A stretch of DNA of 64,000 nt, from NCBI GenBank assembly GCA_000697665.1, contig KL197710.1, positions 1,587,036-1,651,035 on the forward strand. Direction: 5' to 3'. Of the stretch, positions 24,502 through 34,676 are shown piece by piece (within the stretch, counting starts at the first letter, position 1; each line of letters opens with the position of its first letter). The notes below the pieces were generated by a model. It searched no databases and was not told the origin of the DNA. It saw only the letters and a list, made by a program, of their open reading frames with translations. The DNA comes from Jaapia argillacea MUCL 33604 (Eukaryota > Basidiomycota > Agaricomycetes > Jaapiales > Jaapiaceae). A program made the position numbers and the translations under genes.

Positions 24502-27121
24502 TCAGGGTCTGTTACCATCCTCAGCTTTGACCTGAGATGTGTGTTCAGAAGCACCAGCATTGGTGCCATTGGGAGTCTCCAGCTGCAGCAACACATGGAC
24601 TTCCTCTGCTATCGTTTTATCGTGCTTGTCGTAGAACTCGGTCCAATTCCTCTCGCTCTTACATTCACGCTATCAGGTCATCACCCAGTCAGATCATGAG
24701 AGTCAAACCCCAGCAATGGTGACTCACCATCGACTCCAATCGAGCCAAGATCGCTTCTTCGGGCACATCCTCCAGATCATCTGCGGTGGCAAAGAAGTTG
24801 ACGATGAAGTCCATGTCAGCTCTCATTGGATCTGTTGTAATAGAAGGGCCAACGCCCTCATACAGTTGTTGCGCCTGCTGTTCATCCCTCTTCTTCGAAG
24901 AATCGGGGGCAGCGACGCCATTCTGGTGAGCCGAAGCTTTGCGTCGAGCAATGAAGAGTTTTCTCTGAAACTCCTCGAGCTCCTGTTTGTTATGGCTGGT
25001 GAACACAGACCAAGATTTGATCGGATGGCACGGCATCTATGAGGTCGCACGTGAGTAACGAACCAACCCCGACCATGCGACTTGAGATAAAGCGCACCTT
25101 TTCAAACATCTTCTTTGACAAGGTCGTCCAACTAATGTCTGGGTCCCTCTTGATCAATATTCGCCCATACTGGTTGAAGTAATCACGTTGTTCTCGAGTG
25201 TACAATTTCCTCCCGGAAGGGGTGGGCACAACATCCGTCGGTGGGGTTGGCGATCGTTCCCAATCGACACTGTGAACAGCCTCCTTGCCCGAAGAAGAGG
25301 ATGGTGCAGTGTGTCGAACACGCTTCTTTGAAGTCTCATCTTTCTCCTTCTCCTTCTTCGCCCGCTTCCTAACTGTCTTTTGAGCTGCCTCCCGTTCCTT
25401 CGCTGCATCGCGTTTTCGTTTTACGGGGTTTGGATCTACGATAAGATATCCCTCTGTGTCCAGCAAGGCCAACTCGTCCACACAGTCCATCACAAAGGTA
25501 GAATAGATGGGATGTTTCCCACAGCTGGCGGCCTGCTCGTACATAGCCTCGAAAGTGGAAGATAGCGGCGCTTGGATAACATAGTCGGCGTCAGCCATTT
25601 CTGTGGTTATTCTCCCGCCATTTTTCTAAACCAAAGAGACTCGTTAGGCTCAACCGGGTGGGAGACGTCAGTTGACCAACCTTGATTAGATTCACAGGTT
25701 CTGACCTGTTTTTCAGATCGACCTGGACGTGGAACAAGAAGGGCTTCCCAGATGGAGCCTTGAAGACTTCGCCTTCCTGACGATGCATGAGGATTTTTCG
25801 ACGCTGTGTTTGTGAATGGGGGGGAGAGGTTGTTTGTGTTTGTGAATCGTCCGAGTCGTCTGAGGAAGAAGAGGTATGCCGCAATATGCTATGTCGCTTT
25901 GGAGTGGGGCGAACATCAGCTCGCGCTTTCCCCTTGACACGCGACGTTGAGGGAGGTGGAGGCGATGGTGATGGCGACGATGAGGATATACGGCGACTCG
26001 AGGGCGGTTTTGATACTCGAAGAGGTGATGAGCGGATTGGTGATGGAAACCTGGGAGAAGGACGTTCTCCGAATCCATTTTGTGAGGACTGCGAGGCTTC
26101 GTAAATGGAAGGGGGCTGCCAATGTCCTTGAGTGAATTGAGGGGACTGCATCTGATTCCACTGATTCCACTGAGGATAATGCGGAATCATTTGTGTGGGC
26201 TGCGAGGTCGGGGGCATTATGGATTGTGGCATAGTTTGCGGAATACCATTAGGCATGAATTGCTGTTGTTTGGCGACGTCGAGAAAACTGGACAATATTT
26301 GTTGCATTTGCTCTTTACTCATGTTGAGCACATTTGGTTGCAAAGGTTGTTGAGCATATTGCTGTTGCTGTAGTTGCATCATATCGGGCATAAGGGCGCC
26401 TAGGGGGGGAGCCGAGGAAGAGCCAGGAGTCTGAAAGCCCTGATTGTAGGGGTTGTAGTTCGGCAGGGCGGGATATATTAGAGGCGTTTGAGAGAACGGC
26501 GGCTGAATCGCAGGCGGTAGCATCACGGAGGGAGGTGGTTGAGATGAGGAAGGACTGCGTCGAAGTTGATCGTCTGAGGGTTGAGGAGCATATCTTGCGG
26601 GGGTTGGACGCGGTGTAGGAAGGTGGCTATCAAGTCAGTAAGAATAGACGCGAGAAACATATCCGTGTCGTGACTGACCTGAAGTGATGCCCATGCCCTG
26701 CTGGTTGTCCTCCGGCAACGAGTGTCCCGCCCCATTTATCCGCAGCCAACAATGCCCTCCCCGCGATGGTGGAGGCTTTCACCCAAGTGTATTCCAGAAT
26801 CGCCCGCCCCACATCTTTGCCCCACTCCTCAGCAACTTGATTGCCTTCCTGCAGGGAAGAATCGATCAAGATGATTTCAGCTTCGTCGGCTTGGGCGCAG
26901 ATGACGGCACCGGCATGCTACGGAAGGGAAGCGAAGTTCATGGTATTGCGTCGTCAAAAAGGAGGGAAGACACTTACCCTCAAGGACCGAACTACCCTTG
27001 GACGTTCGACAACAACGCTTGAAACGTCGATAAACACGCGGATTGGCGCGCCCGACGGATGGACAAATATTTGAGGGACATGGCTAGGAAGTTGTGATAG
27101 GGATCCAGAATCGCCGTTCAT
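24502..27121 (-). CDS. Two-BRCT protein with Myb-like C-terminal region (Rap1-like layout)
   Basis: The ATG at 27121 starts MNGDSGSLSQLPSHVPQIF. A first BRCT follows: GAPIRVFIDVSSVVVERPRVVRSLR, a GGxI strand, EIILIDSSL, then ILEYTWVKASTIAGR with the BRCT Trp. The middle is a long low-complexity region rich in Gln, Pro, Met and Ser. A second BRCT lies at about 25400-25740: PFLFHVQVDLKNRSEPVNLIKKNGG, ADYVIQAPL, YSTFVMDCVDE. A lysine-rich nuclear-localisation-like block comes next (KTVRKRAKKEKEKDETSKKRVR). A Myb-like helical region (YTREQRDYFNQYGRILI, WTTLSKKMFEKMPCHPIKSW) and a second Trp-bearing helix (NWTEFYDKHDKTI) close the protein, with the stop at 24502. BRCT plus Myb recalls the telomere protein Rap1. 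That is inference; a DNA-repair adaptor is also possible. Confidence 0.72.
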
Positions 27122-27695
27122 GATCGTGGAAGGCGGTAGGACAATGAAAATCTGACTGTAGCGAGACAGCAGTGAGCAGCTCCAGTGAACATGCGTGGCG
27201 GGAAAATCGCTCGTGACTTCTGATCTTGCCACTTTGGGAATGGGTACTTTTTGCTTCTCAATTTAGAGTTGGCGCTCCTCAGTTTGTTCACTCAAATATA
27301 CTCATGGGCAAGTACATGTTCCATGCAACATATGCAGCGATAACATCGAATCTAGGACATTGAAGCTACACAGAATCTGGGAGCCGGCAGCAGAAGCGAG
27401 CATCGCAACGCACAATGACAACCCATTGTGGCAGGGCTGGAGTGTCACATTCGCAGGATTACGATGCATTCCAAGCTTATTGTGCCAGCGATTTAGAAAG
27501 GGGCGGCCGGAGTTCCAGTACGTGAACAATATGAAGGCAATATGAAGGCCGTTGATTCTTGCAGGGTACCCGGCCATCGGAGCTAGAAATAAGCATCAAC
27601 GCCACCGACGCGACGGCCATCGACGAACAAGCTATATAGTGACAACTTGGTTCGTTTGTTCGCCCTTCCAGCTTCCAGTATCCACCCTCTCCGTC
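27122..27695. promoter_or_regulatory. Shared divergent promoter region (BRCT/Myb and chromodomain-HMUDK genes)
   Basis: The two genes start head to head with 574 bases between their ATGs. Pyrimidine-rich leader sequence lies before the plus-strand ATG (about 27660-27695). No separate gene is supported; a minus-strand open frame through the plus-strand gene's 5' end is antisense noise. Confidence 0.45.
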
Positions 27696-29166
27696 ATGGC
27701 GCGAAAATCCACGAGCAACTCTTCCAAGTCGGCATCCAACTTTTCCGATGACGGGAGCTCCGTTGTCGTTCTTTCCTCCCCCAGCCCTCCCCTTGCGAAG
27801 TCGGCCACCCGTCGAAATTCGCGAAAATCGAGTGCGGCAAACACTCCAAAGACGGTGACTATCGCAGGTCGTAAACTGCCTGTGTCGCCTGTGCTGGACA
27901 CGTTGTTCCTCTGGATAGCGGAGCGGCATCGAATCCTGCTTCGTCGCGTCGCAGGAGACCCCGCTCCTTGGACGGAGGATCCCATTTTCGCGGCACATCG
28001 CTTCACCAACGTTTTCCGAGTATTCGATCGCACGACACAATTTATCCTCCATAACGTGATCAACAAAGGACGCAGCGACCTCGTCGAATCGTGCTTTCGT
28101 GTCATCTTGTTCCGGTTCTTCAACCGGATTGATACCTGGGAGCTCTTGACCTCCAGTCTCGGAGAGCTCACCTGGGCCAAGTTTGACCTCGAAGAGTACG
28201 AGAGCGTACTTGGCGAGGCTGTTGAGTCTCGGACAGCCCTCTACGGTTCCGCCTATATCCTCCCCGCTCCAACTCTGGGTGCGGAGAGGAATTTCCAGAA
28301 TCATCTGCGTCTGTTGTCAGTTATGATGGAGCAGGGTCTCCCGGCACAGCTGAAAAAGGTCCAGCACTTACGTGACGCGTACGAACTGATTCGCGTCTAC
28401 CCGAGCATGGGTGATTTTACCGCCTTCCAGTGAGCTCTCTTGAAAGTCATGTGCGTTTCGTTGCTGATATCGGGTCCGAAGGCTACTGTTGGACTTGAAT
28501 ATGACATCACATTTTAATTACCCAGAGAATGAATGGGCGATTTGCGGTCCTGGATCTCAGGCTGCCCTAAAGAAGATTTTCGGCACGGACGTAGCGGGTA
28601 TCGAGACAGAGGCGATGTTGTACTTACATCAAACTCAGGACAGCCATTTCGCACGTCTGGGGATCAAGAATCCACCTAGACTGTCATCGCGCCATACAGA
28701 GCTGAGCCTTGTTGATCTCGAACACTCACTATGTGAGTGCGAGAAATACTCCCGAGCAAAGCACCCAGAGATTCGGGGCAAACGGACAACGATAGCTCCT
28801 TTCCGAGCCAGTACAAAGCCCGTGACGATGGACCTTCCATCGTCATGGACGAAGCTGGCTTCGAAGAAGAGGAAGCAGTATCCTGAGCCTCCCCCTCTGG
28901 ATGATGATGACTCCGACCCAGAGTATTATGTCTCCCACATTGTGGCAGAGCATTCCCGTGGATCGGGCAAAGAATACTTGATTCGGTGGGAAGGTTATGG
29001 GCCAGAAGATGACTTGTGGTTGAAGGAGGATGAACTTCGCGAAGGTTCATCAAGGCTACTTGCTGAGTGGCATGCCAGGAAAGAGAGGTTGGAGGAGCAT
29101 ATTGACGAGGTTCGCAGAGGTGGTCAGGGGGTCAAGAAACAACGTATATCGGGTCAGGCAAGATGA
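27696..29166 (+). CDS. 5-hmdU DNA kinase-type helical domain (HMUDK / aGPT-pyrophosphorylase family) fused to a chromodomain
   Basis: Two exons (27696-28429 and 28482-29166, joined by a 52-base GT-AG intron) encode 472 residues. After a Ser/Lys-rich start, residues about 65-345 match the helical domain of phage thymine-hypermodification proteins. Diagnostic strings are WIAERHRILLRR near residue 75, WTEDPIFAAHRFTNVFRVFDRT near residues 90-113, and DLEHSLCECEKY near residues 322-333. A Lys-rich linker and an acidic patch lead to a C-terminal chromodomain at about residues 390-450 (YYVSHIVAEH, YLIRWEGYGPEDDLWLKEDEL), with the aromatic residues of a methyl-lysine cage. Phage relatives act on 5-hydroxymethyluracil-derived bases in DNA. 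Similar fusions are known from basidiomycetes, where TET/JBP oxygenases could supply the oxidised base. Enzyme activity here is untested inference. Confidence 0.85.
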
Positions 29167-29476
29167 GCAGATACGGGAACAATCTTGTACCGGAGAATAC
29201 ACTGGGTGTGAGGTGGACTGGGGTGATGGCGGGGTGATGGCAATATATCTACATAAACTGGTACTGACACTGAGTAATATACATACTAGACTCGAGACTG
29301 TGGGAGCGTGAAGGGGAAAGAAAACGTCGAGGAACACCATGTTCTCGTCACTTGGTCACACCCCCGTCGGGACCAGATGGTCTGGGGAGAGCCACCGAGG
29401 GCTATCGAAGGTGAGAGGTTAGCTCCGGAATGATCAAAAACCCCAGGATATGATCGAACCTTGGAGGATTGGGTCG
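29167..29476. other. Convergent 3' intergenic region
   Basis: Two genes converge on this 310-base spacer. It holds only probable 3' UTRs. No gene is seen. Confidence 0.4.
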
Positions 29477-30440
29477 TTAATCGTCCCTTTTCGCGGCAGC
29501 TCTTTGTAGCTCCCGATCCCGCATCTTCATCATCTCCTTGGCCATGATACCATCCATCATGGAACGGGGTAAGAGCTTCAAGATCAACTCCGTGGCCTCT
29601 GCCCGCCAGTAAGCCGTCACACTTCTTCTCCCACAGCCCACCACTCCAATGATGGCCCTCCCCATCGTCTCTGGGGTGGGAGTGAGGAACCCGGCATCGC
29701 TCCCATTTGAGTTAGTCGCCACGTTGTGAATGTCGACGTGTAAACATTCGATGTCGGTAGGTGGCTCGCGGACGAGCTCAAGTTCGATGGACAGAGCGCG
29801 TGAAAAGCCGGCCAGGTAGGCTTTCCCACCTGAATGAACGGCGAGGAAAGGCGAAGGGAAAAGGCCGGTGAGCCCGCCGACGTTTATGATGAGGCCTGGT
29901 TCATTCTTGGCTAGTTCCGGGAGCAGCGCACGGGTGATATGAGTAACGAAGGATATCTGGAGTGTCACGACGGCATCGATTTCTTCAGGGTCTTGAGACG
30001 CAAAGGTGTGGTAGGTGGACGTAAAGCCGACATTGTTGACTAGAACGGTAAGGTGCTTAGAGCCTACGCTGGCGAGCACGGCTTCAGACAGATTCTTCCC
30101 TCCTCGGGAGATGGGTTGTGTCGCATCCCAAACGAAAATCTCGACCGAGCGAGTGGGGTGCTGCTCGTTGAGTTGCTCCCGCACCCGTTGGAGCTTGGTC
30201 AAATTGCGACCGTGGATGATAACATTAAAACCTTGCGACAGCAACTCGAGCGCAACACTGGAAATATCATTGAATGGAAGGTGTAAGACCTTGTGAATCC
30301 GTCAGCATGGCGAGTACGGAGACTCACCCTTTTCCGATACCGTCACTTGCTCCGGTTACTAGTGCCCATGGCTCCACTCCCCTCTGGCCGGGGTGGTTGT
30401 ACCGCTGTATTTTTGACCAGTGAAAGAGACGCCAGAGCAT
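29477..30440 (-). CDS. Short-chain dehydrogenase/reductase, 3-ketoacyl-CoA reductase/hydroxysteroid type, lacking the catalytic Tyr
   Basis: The Rossmann start is clear: WALVTGASDGIGKG (TGxxxGxG), continued across a 70-base intron as VALELLSQGFNVIIHGRN. VLVNNVG (NNxG-type) and a strand-5 segment (GLIINVGGLTGLFPSP) follow. The order matches very-long-chain 3-ketoacyl-CoA reductases and 17-beta-hydroxysteroid dehydrogenase 12 relatives. The YxxxK active site reads HSGGK: the Tyr position is His (codon CAT), while the Lys is kept. Near the C-terminus comes MMDGIMAKEMMKMRDREL. The ATG at 30440 leaves only a short N-terminus. The same frame stays open about 200 bases upstream without a Met, in the place where relatives have a membrane segment, so an upstream exon is likely and the true start is unresolved. 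Confidence 0.78.
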
Positions 30441-31111
30441 GGTGGATAAATCAAGGACTCGGGTATTGAGGTGATTCGGTGTTCGGATGAAAGCGGTGAG
30501 AATGGTTTGGCAGTTGACGGCGTAAAAATGGACGTGGTGGGCTGACAGTACTGTGTTTTGTTGGATTCCAAGGTATCAAGATCGGGCTTAAACCATCGCA
30601 CAGAATGTGCATTCTGCAGGCTAAGTCTATGCGCGTAGGTCCGCGGACAAAGCCAACGTGTTGTAGCCGAACGGAAGTATCTTCGAACCTTGTTGTCCTT
30701 CGTCAGCTGCATCAATTGTCTTTCTGAGCGACCACTTGTCAAAAGCCTCGAGACATCCAGGATGCCGCACAATACCAGATGGTCATCAGTGATATCGGGT
30801 CGACTCCTCGTTCCCAATTATTCAATGGGGGTTTAGTCGATCTTGGTCGGCTGACTTGAAGGTATTATCAAGCCCTTGTATTTGGTCAAGCGCAGGGCAG
30901 ACGTAACGGAGGGCGTATTATCACACCCACCAGCGCCTACTACGACCCATCGGAAAGGCGTCAAAGCATGGATCTGGACCCCGGTGCCCACGACTCGGAG
31001 GGTTATTTGTCGAACCACCAAGAGGGAGGATATCACACAATTGAACAACAAATCTTCCTTCGCTGCCATACCCGCAGGTAATCGCGACGTCCATCCAACT
31101 TTCGGTCAAGG
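30441..31111. promoter_or_regulatory. Divergent region between the SDR and sterol-desaturase-like genes
   Basis: The region probably contains an unplaced 5' exon of the minus-strand SDR gene (open sequence about 30440-30590 in its frame) plus the promoters of both genes. No independent gene is supported. Confidence 0.4.
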
Positions 31112-32259
31112 ATGTATCTCCGGGATATCTACGATTGGGTTACGATCCTTGAAGCGAAATTTCTGCAATATCTCCCTCCATCCATCGCCGTACACGTGCT
31201 ACACCTCCTTGCCTTGATCTTGTGCTCCGCGATCCTCTACTTTACACTGGCCTCCCTATCATATCTCTTCGTCTGGCCCCACATCCTCCTCTCACACCCA
31301 AAGTACTCTCCGAAATCTCGTCTTCGTCCCGTGGCCCAACATCATCGCGAGATTTCCCAATCATTTTGGACGGTTATGACCGTCTCGATCCTTGTATACC
31401 CTGCCCTTATCCGGATCGTTGATCAGTGTGGTACGGATGGTTTGAATACCGTAACTTGGGAGGAGGCAGCCAAGACAGCTGGGAGTCTTTGGGTCTCCTA
31501 CGATTTCGGCGGTTATTTGATGCATCGATTCTTCCATTCCAACGAGTTCGTTTTCAATTGGGTCCATCAATCTGCCCATTGGTGGATCGGTCAGTTTTTG
31601 GCCTTATGGTACACGCTCAGGGCGCCTGATCATTCATATCGCAGTTCCCACTCCGTTTGGAACATTTGCGTTAACGCCCCTGGACCTACTGTGGCGGCTG
31701 GTGATTCCCATCCTCGTTGTCCCGCTCATATCTCCTGTGAACGGGCAGCTGTTGGTGTCGATGGTAACAGGTCTCTTATTCCTCAATATCCTTGTGCGTT
31801 CTCCCATTTTTCTTGGTTGAGACATTCTCATTTGCGTTACAGATCCAAGACAGCCCAGTATTTTGTCAAGGACCCCTCTCTTGTATCTTCCAAAGTCGTT
31901 CCCATCGCGGGTTGCACGTCCAATCGACACCTTACACATCCCCTTACCACAAACTCAACCTCCACATCAATCTCGTACCCAATTTCCGAAAAGAATTTAC
32001 TCATCCGGTCAATTTCGCTCCTCTGACCACCCTCCCTGATCGATTGTTCTTTACGTATCGGGCGCCTGATGAGAACGATGATCAGGTGAGGCAGGCTGAG
32101 GTGGCTGTAGAGGCTGCGAGGAAGAGCAAAGAGGTTGTTGGGATCAAGGAGAGGAGAGCGCAGAAGGGGGGTTGGAGTAAGGTTGATAAATTTGTGGATG
32201 ATGGTGCGGGTATGTTGCAGACCGTCAGAGCAAAGGATGGTCTAGCTCCAAAAGCTTGA
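31112..32259 (+). CDS. Sterol C-5 desaturase-like (fatty acid hydroxylase superfamily) protein with eroded histidine boxes
   Basis: The ATG at 31112 begins a membrane protein colinear with Erg3. Matching segments are LASLSYLFVWPHILLSHPKY, then DFGGYLMHRFFHS (box 1), WVHQSAHWWI joined across an intron to VPTPFGTFALTPLD (box 2 region), and SPYHKLNLHI before LTTLPDRLFFTYR (box 3 region). In Erg3 these read HRxxHH, HKPHHxWxxPTPFASHAFHPLD and SPxHHxLHH. Here box 2 loses one His, both His of the ASHAFH stretch are gone, box 3 is disrupted, and the usual IHD reads IQD. Iron-binding desaturase activity is therefore doubtful. Introns lie at about 31600-31654 (GTCAGT donor) and 31791-31840. A Lys/Glu-rich tail follows. 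It could be a pseudoenzyme or a diverged paralogue. Confidence 0.7.
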
Positions 32260-32532
32260 CGAGTTTGAGCTCCAGTTGTATGCGCTGTCTTCTGGGTCTG
32301 TACAACTTGATCGATGTATTCAAAGGAATAAACACGACGTTGTACATTATTTCCGCGCCTCCGGACTCGGAAGGTACAGATTGGTCAACACGTCGTCTGT
32401 AAAAGACGGGGTGCATGGTCACTCAATGAAATTGTGTTTTCGTTCGCATGTTGCCACCATAGCATATGGCATAGAGGATGAGGTAGGTAAAACATGACGA
32501 TGCACAACAATACAGCGACGAGCAGACTCCGT

Positions 32533-33078
32533 TTAACGGTAACTGAGAAGGACAGGTCAGTACACCCAGACCACCCATTGGAAATATACGCATACCTCTT
32601 TTGCCTGCGAGCACGAGCACCATGACCACCGAACTTCTTGGGTTCCATCCGTCTGGGGTCGGCGATCAACAGCGACCGGTCATAAGCCACCAATTTCTTC
32701 TTCAACTCCATCGCACTGTACGCATCTACGAACTTGGCATACCAAGCAACGAGGGCCTTAGCGATAGCCTGACGGATGGCGTAGATCTGGGAAGTGTGTC
32801 CTCCTCCCTTTACACGAACACGAATATCGACAAGTCCGAAGGCCTCTTCGCCAACGACGAGGATGGGCTCGTAGATTTTGAAACGGAGGATTTCAGGTTG
32901 GACGAGGCCGATGGGAGAAGAGTTGATGCGGATCAAGCCACGTCCTTCCTTGGCGTGGGCGACGGCAGTTGCGGTCTGATTGTATGGTTGTGAGCATTGC
33001 GAGGGGTTGAGCGAGAATGTATGGATCACGTACCTTCTTTTTACCGAAAGTTTGGACGGCCTTTGTTGTCGATGCCAT
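32533..33078 (-). CDS. RPS16: 40S ribosomal protein S16 (uS9)
   Basis: This is an S9-family component of the small subunit whose C-terminus reaches the P site. The ATG at 33078 gives [16 protein letters not shown] short intron follows, then [37 protein letters not shown]. The conserved [25 protein letters not shown] and [19 protein letters not shown] come next. The last intron splits the codon before SYR, giving the canonical ending QKSYR with the stop at 32533. A probable 5' UTR intron of 210 bases is present upstream (33128-33337), starting GTAAGT and ending CAG. Confidence 0.96.
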
Positions 33079-33502
33079 TTTGTCGAATTGAGGGGTGGAG
33101 CCGAGTGTCGACGGCGGGTTTGGTAGTCTGTGGAGTGGATAGTTACTTTTTGTTGATATGCGTGATCCAGAGAGGAGAAATCCAGATGAAGAAACGCGTG
33201 CACAACACTGCCTGGGTCATCTGAGCGAGAGACACCACATCCATCCGATTCCCGCAGAAATTTCGTTGTAGCAATCGCAGAGAGTAACGCAGACAGGCTC
33301 CAGACGGCGTACGGCGATGAAATGAAGCAGAACTTACCCCTCTTGAAGTCGATGGAGTGTTGACGATGTTCAGAACAGCGGGCAGAGCAAATTGGGTTCT
33401 CGTTACATAATCCGCGCGGTCTTGTGGTCTATGGACCTGAGACCCTGTCCCGAACTTGGACTTGACCATTTTGCCTGCCAACTGACCGCTTTCCGAAGGG
33501 GG
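33079..33502. promoter_or_regulatory. Divergent promoter of RPS16 and mitochondrial uL4m, with RPS16 5' UTR intron
   Basis: Two ribosomal protein genes, one cytosolic and one mitochondrial, start head to head within 425 bases. On the minus strand a GTAAGT donor (33337) and a CAG acceptor (33128) bracket a plausible 210-base leader intron. A minus-strand open frame covering this region is judged non-coding because it mostly follows the intron. Confidence 0.5.
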
Positions 33503-34440
33503 ATGCTATCAATTCTGAGGCAAACTGCTGGCCAGGTGAGCGTGCAGTCTCTGCAATTGGACATCTCCTCAACTTTTGTCTAGTCGAGATTGTCATGTCG
33601 CCGACTCACGACGGCTACTCTGAGCACCCCACTCGAGCAGCCTAACATCATCAGCTATGCTGAAATCAAAGCCGGAGGCGTCACAGGACCCTTGCAGGGT
33701 ATGTTTTTGCCCCTTCGACCCGTCTTTGTGCTCACCATATTGCAGCCGTACCGCTTGTAGAACCACTCTATCTGGCAATGTCCTGTCTCGTCCGCCCAAC
33801 CAAGAACGAAGACCCCTCGGAAAAAGTGGTCGCCTTGGACCCTTTTGTGTTCAAGCACCCAATTCGTCGCGATATCCTTCACTTGTGCGTCATCCATCAC
33901 CGCGACTCCCTCCGTCAAGGTTCCGCAAACACCAAGACTCGCGGCGAAGTCCGTGGATCTGGTCGGAAAATCAGGCCGCAGAAGGGCTCGGGTAAAGCCC
34001 GTCTTGGTGATGGCCAAAGTCCCATGTTGACTGGTGGAGGTGTCGCTTTTGGTCCAAAGCCGAGGGATTTCAGCACCACGTTGCCGAGGAAGGTGATTGA
34101 GATGGGAAAGCGCGTCGGTCTGAGCGCGAAGTTGAGGGATAGGAGTATGGGAATTGTTGAGAACTTCAATTGGTCAGGGACGAAGACGAAAGATCTAGCT
34201 GCGCGGATTCAGGAGTTGAGCTGGAGAGGGACGCTGTTCGTGACGGGTTTGGATCAAATTCCGGTTGGATTGGAGAGGTCCATTGGAAACCTTGAAAAGG
34301 TTGAGATCACCACCGCCGCTGACCTCAATGTGTATCAGCTCGTCAAGTGGCCGAGGATTGTCATGGATGTAGCGGCGGTGGATTGGTTTGAGCGGACGCT
34401 GGGCAAAAAACGAGTCTCGCCGAGTAGATTGCAACAGTAG
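33503..34440 (+). CDS. Mitochondrial large-subunit ribosomal protein uL4m
   Basis: The protein is a bacterial-type L4 rather than the longer cytosolic L4. The ATG at 33503 gives MLSILRQTAGQ. A 47-base intron then joins SRLSCRRLTTATLSTPLEQP, an Arg/Ser/Leu-rich mitochondrial targeting start with no acidic residues. A second intron near 33698 precedes the core: RRDILHLCVIHHRD, TRGEVRGSGRKIRPQKGSGKARLGDGQSPMLTGGGVAFGPKPRDF, then PRKVIEMGKRVGLSAKLRD. These are the L4 loop and RNA-binding signatures. The C-terminal part has LNVYQLVKWPRIVMDVAAVDWFERTLG, with the stop at 34438-34440. Confidence 0.92.
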
Positions 34441-34676
34441 TCTCATATAATGCATGTTTTCTTTGTTTTCAAGGAGTTTTATGGTATCGTCATGGAGTCG
34501 AACACAAATGTTATAATGTAAAGTTGCAACAACGACCACACAAAGCTTGGAACTCGGCGTTCAAGCAAGTCACCGACCGTTGACCACGACCTTGAACTCG
34601 GGCGCGCACTGTCCACAGTTTCGATGCTTTTCTCCCGCAACTGTTGACACTCAGAAACCTCGGCTTTGACTTGATC

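Noticed and set aside
33128-33337. snoRNA in the RPS16 leader intron
   Set aside because: I could not find a convincing pair of C (RUGAUGA) and D (CUGA) boxes with a terminal stem.
33143-33481. Minus-strand open frame of 112 codons between RPS16 and uL4m
   Set aside because: It mostly follows a plausible RPS16 leader intron and the divergent promoter, and has no domain-like content.
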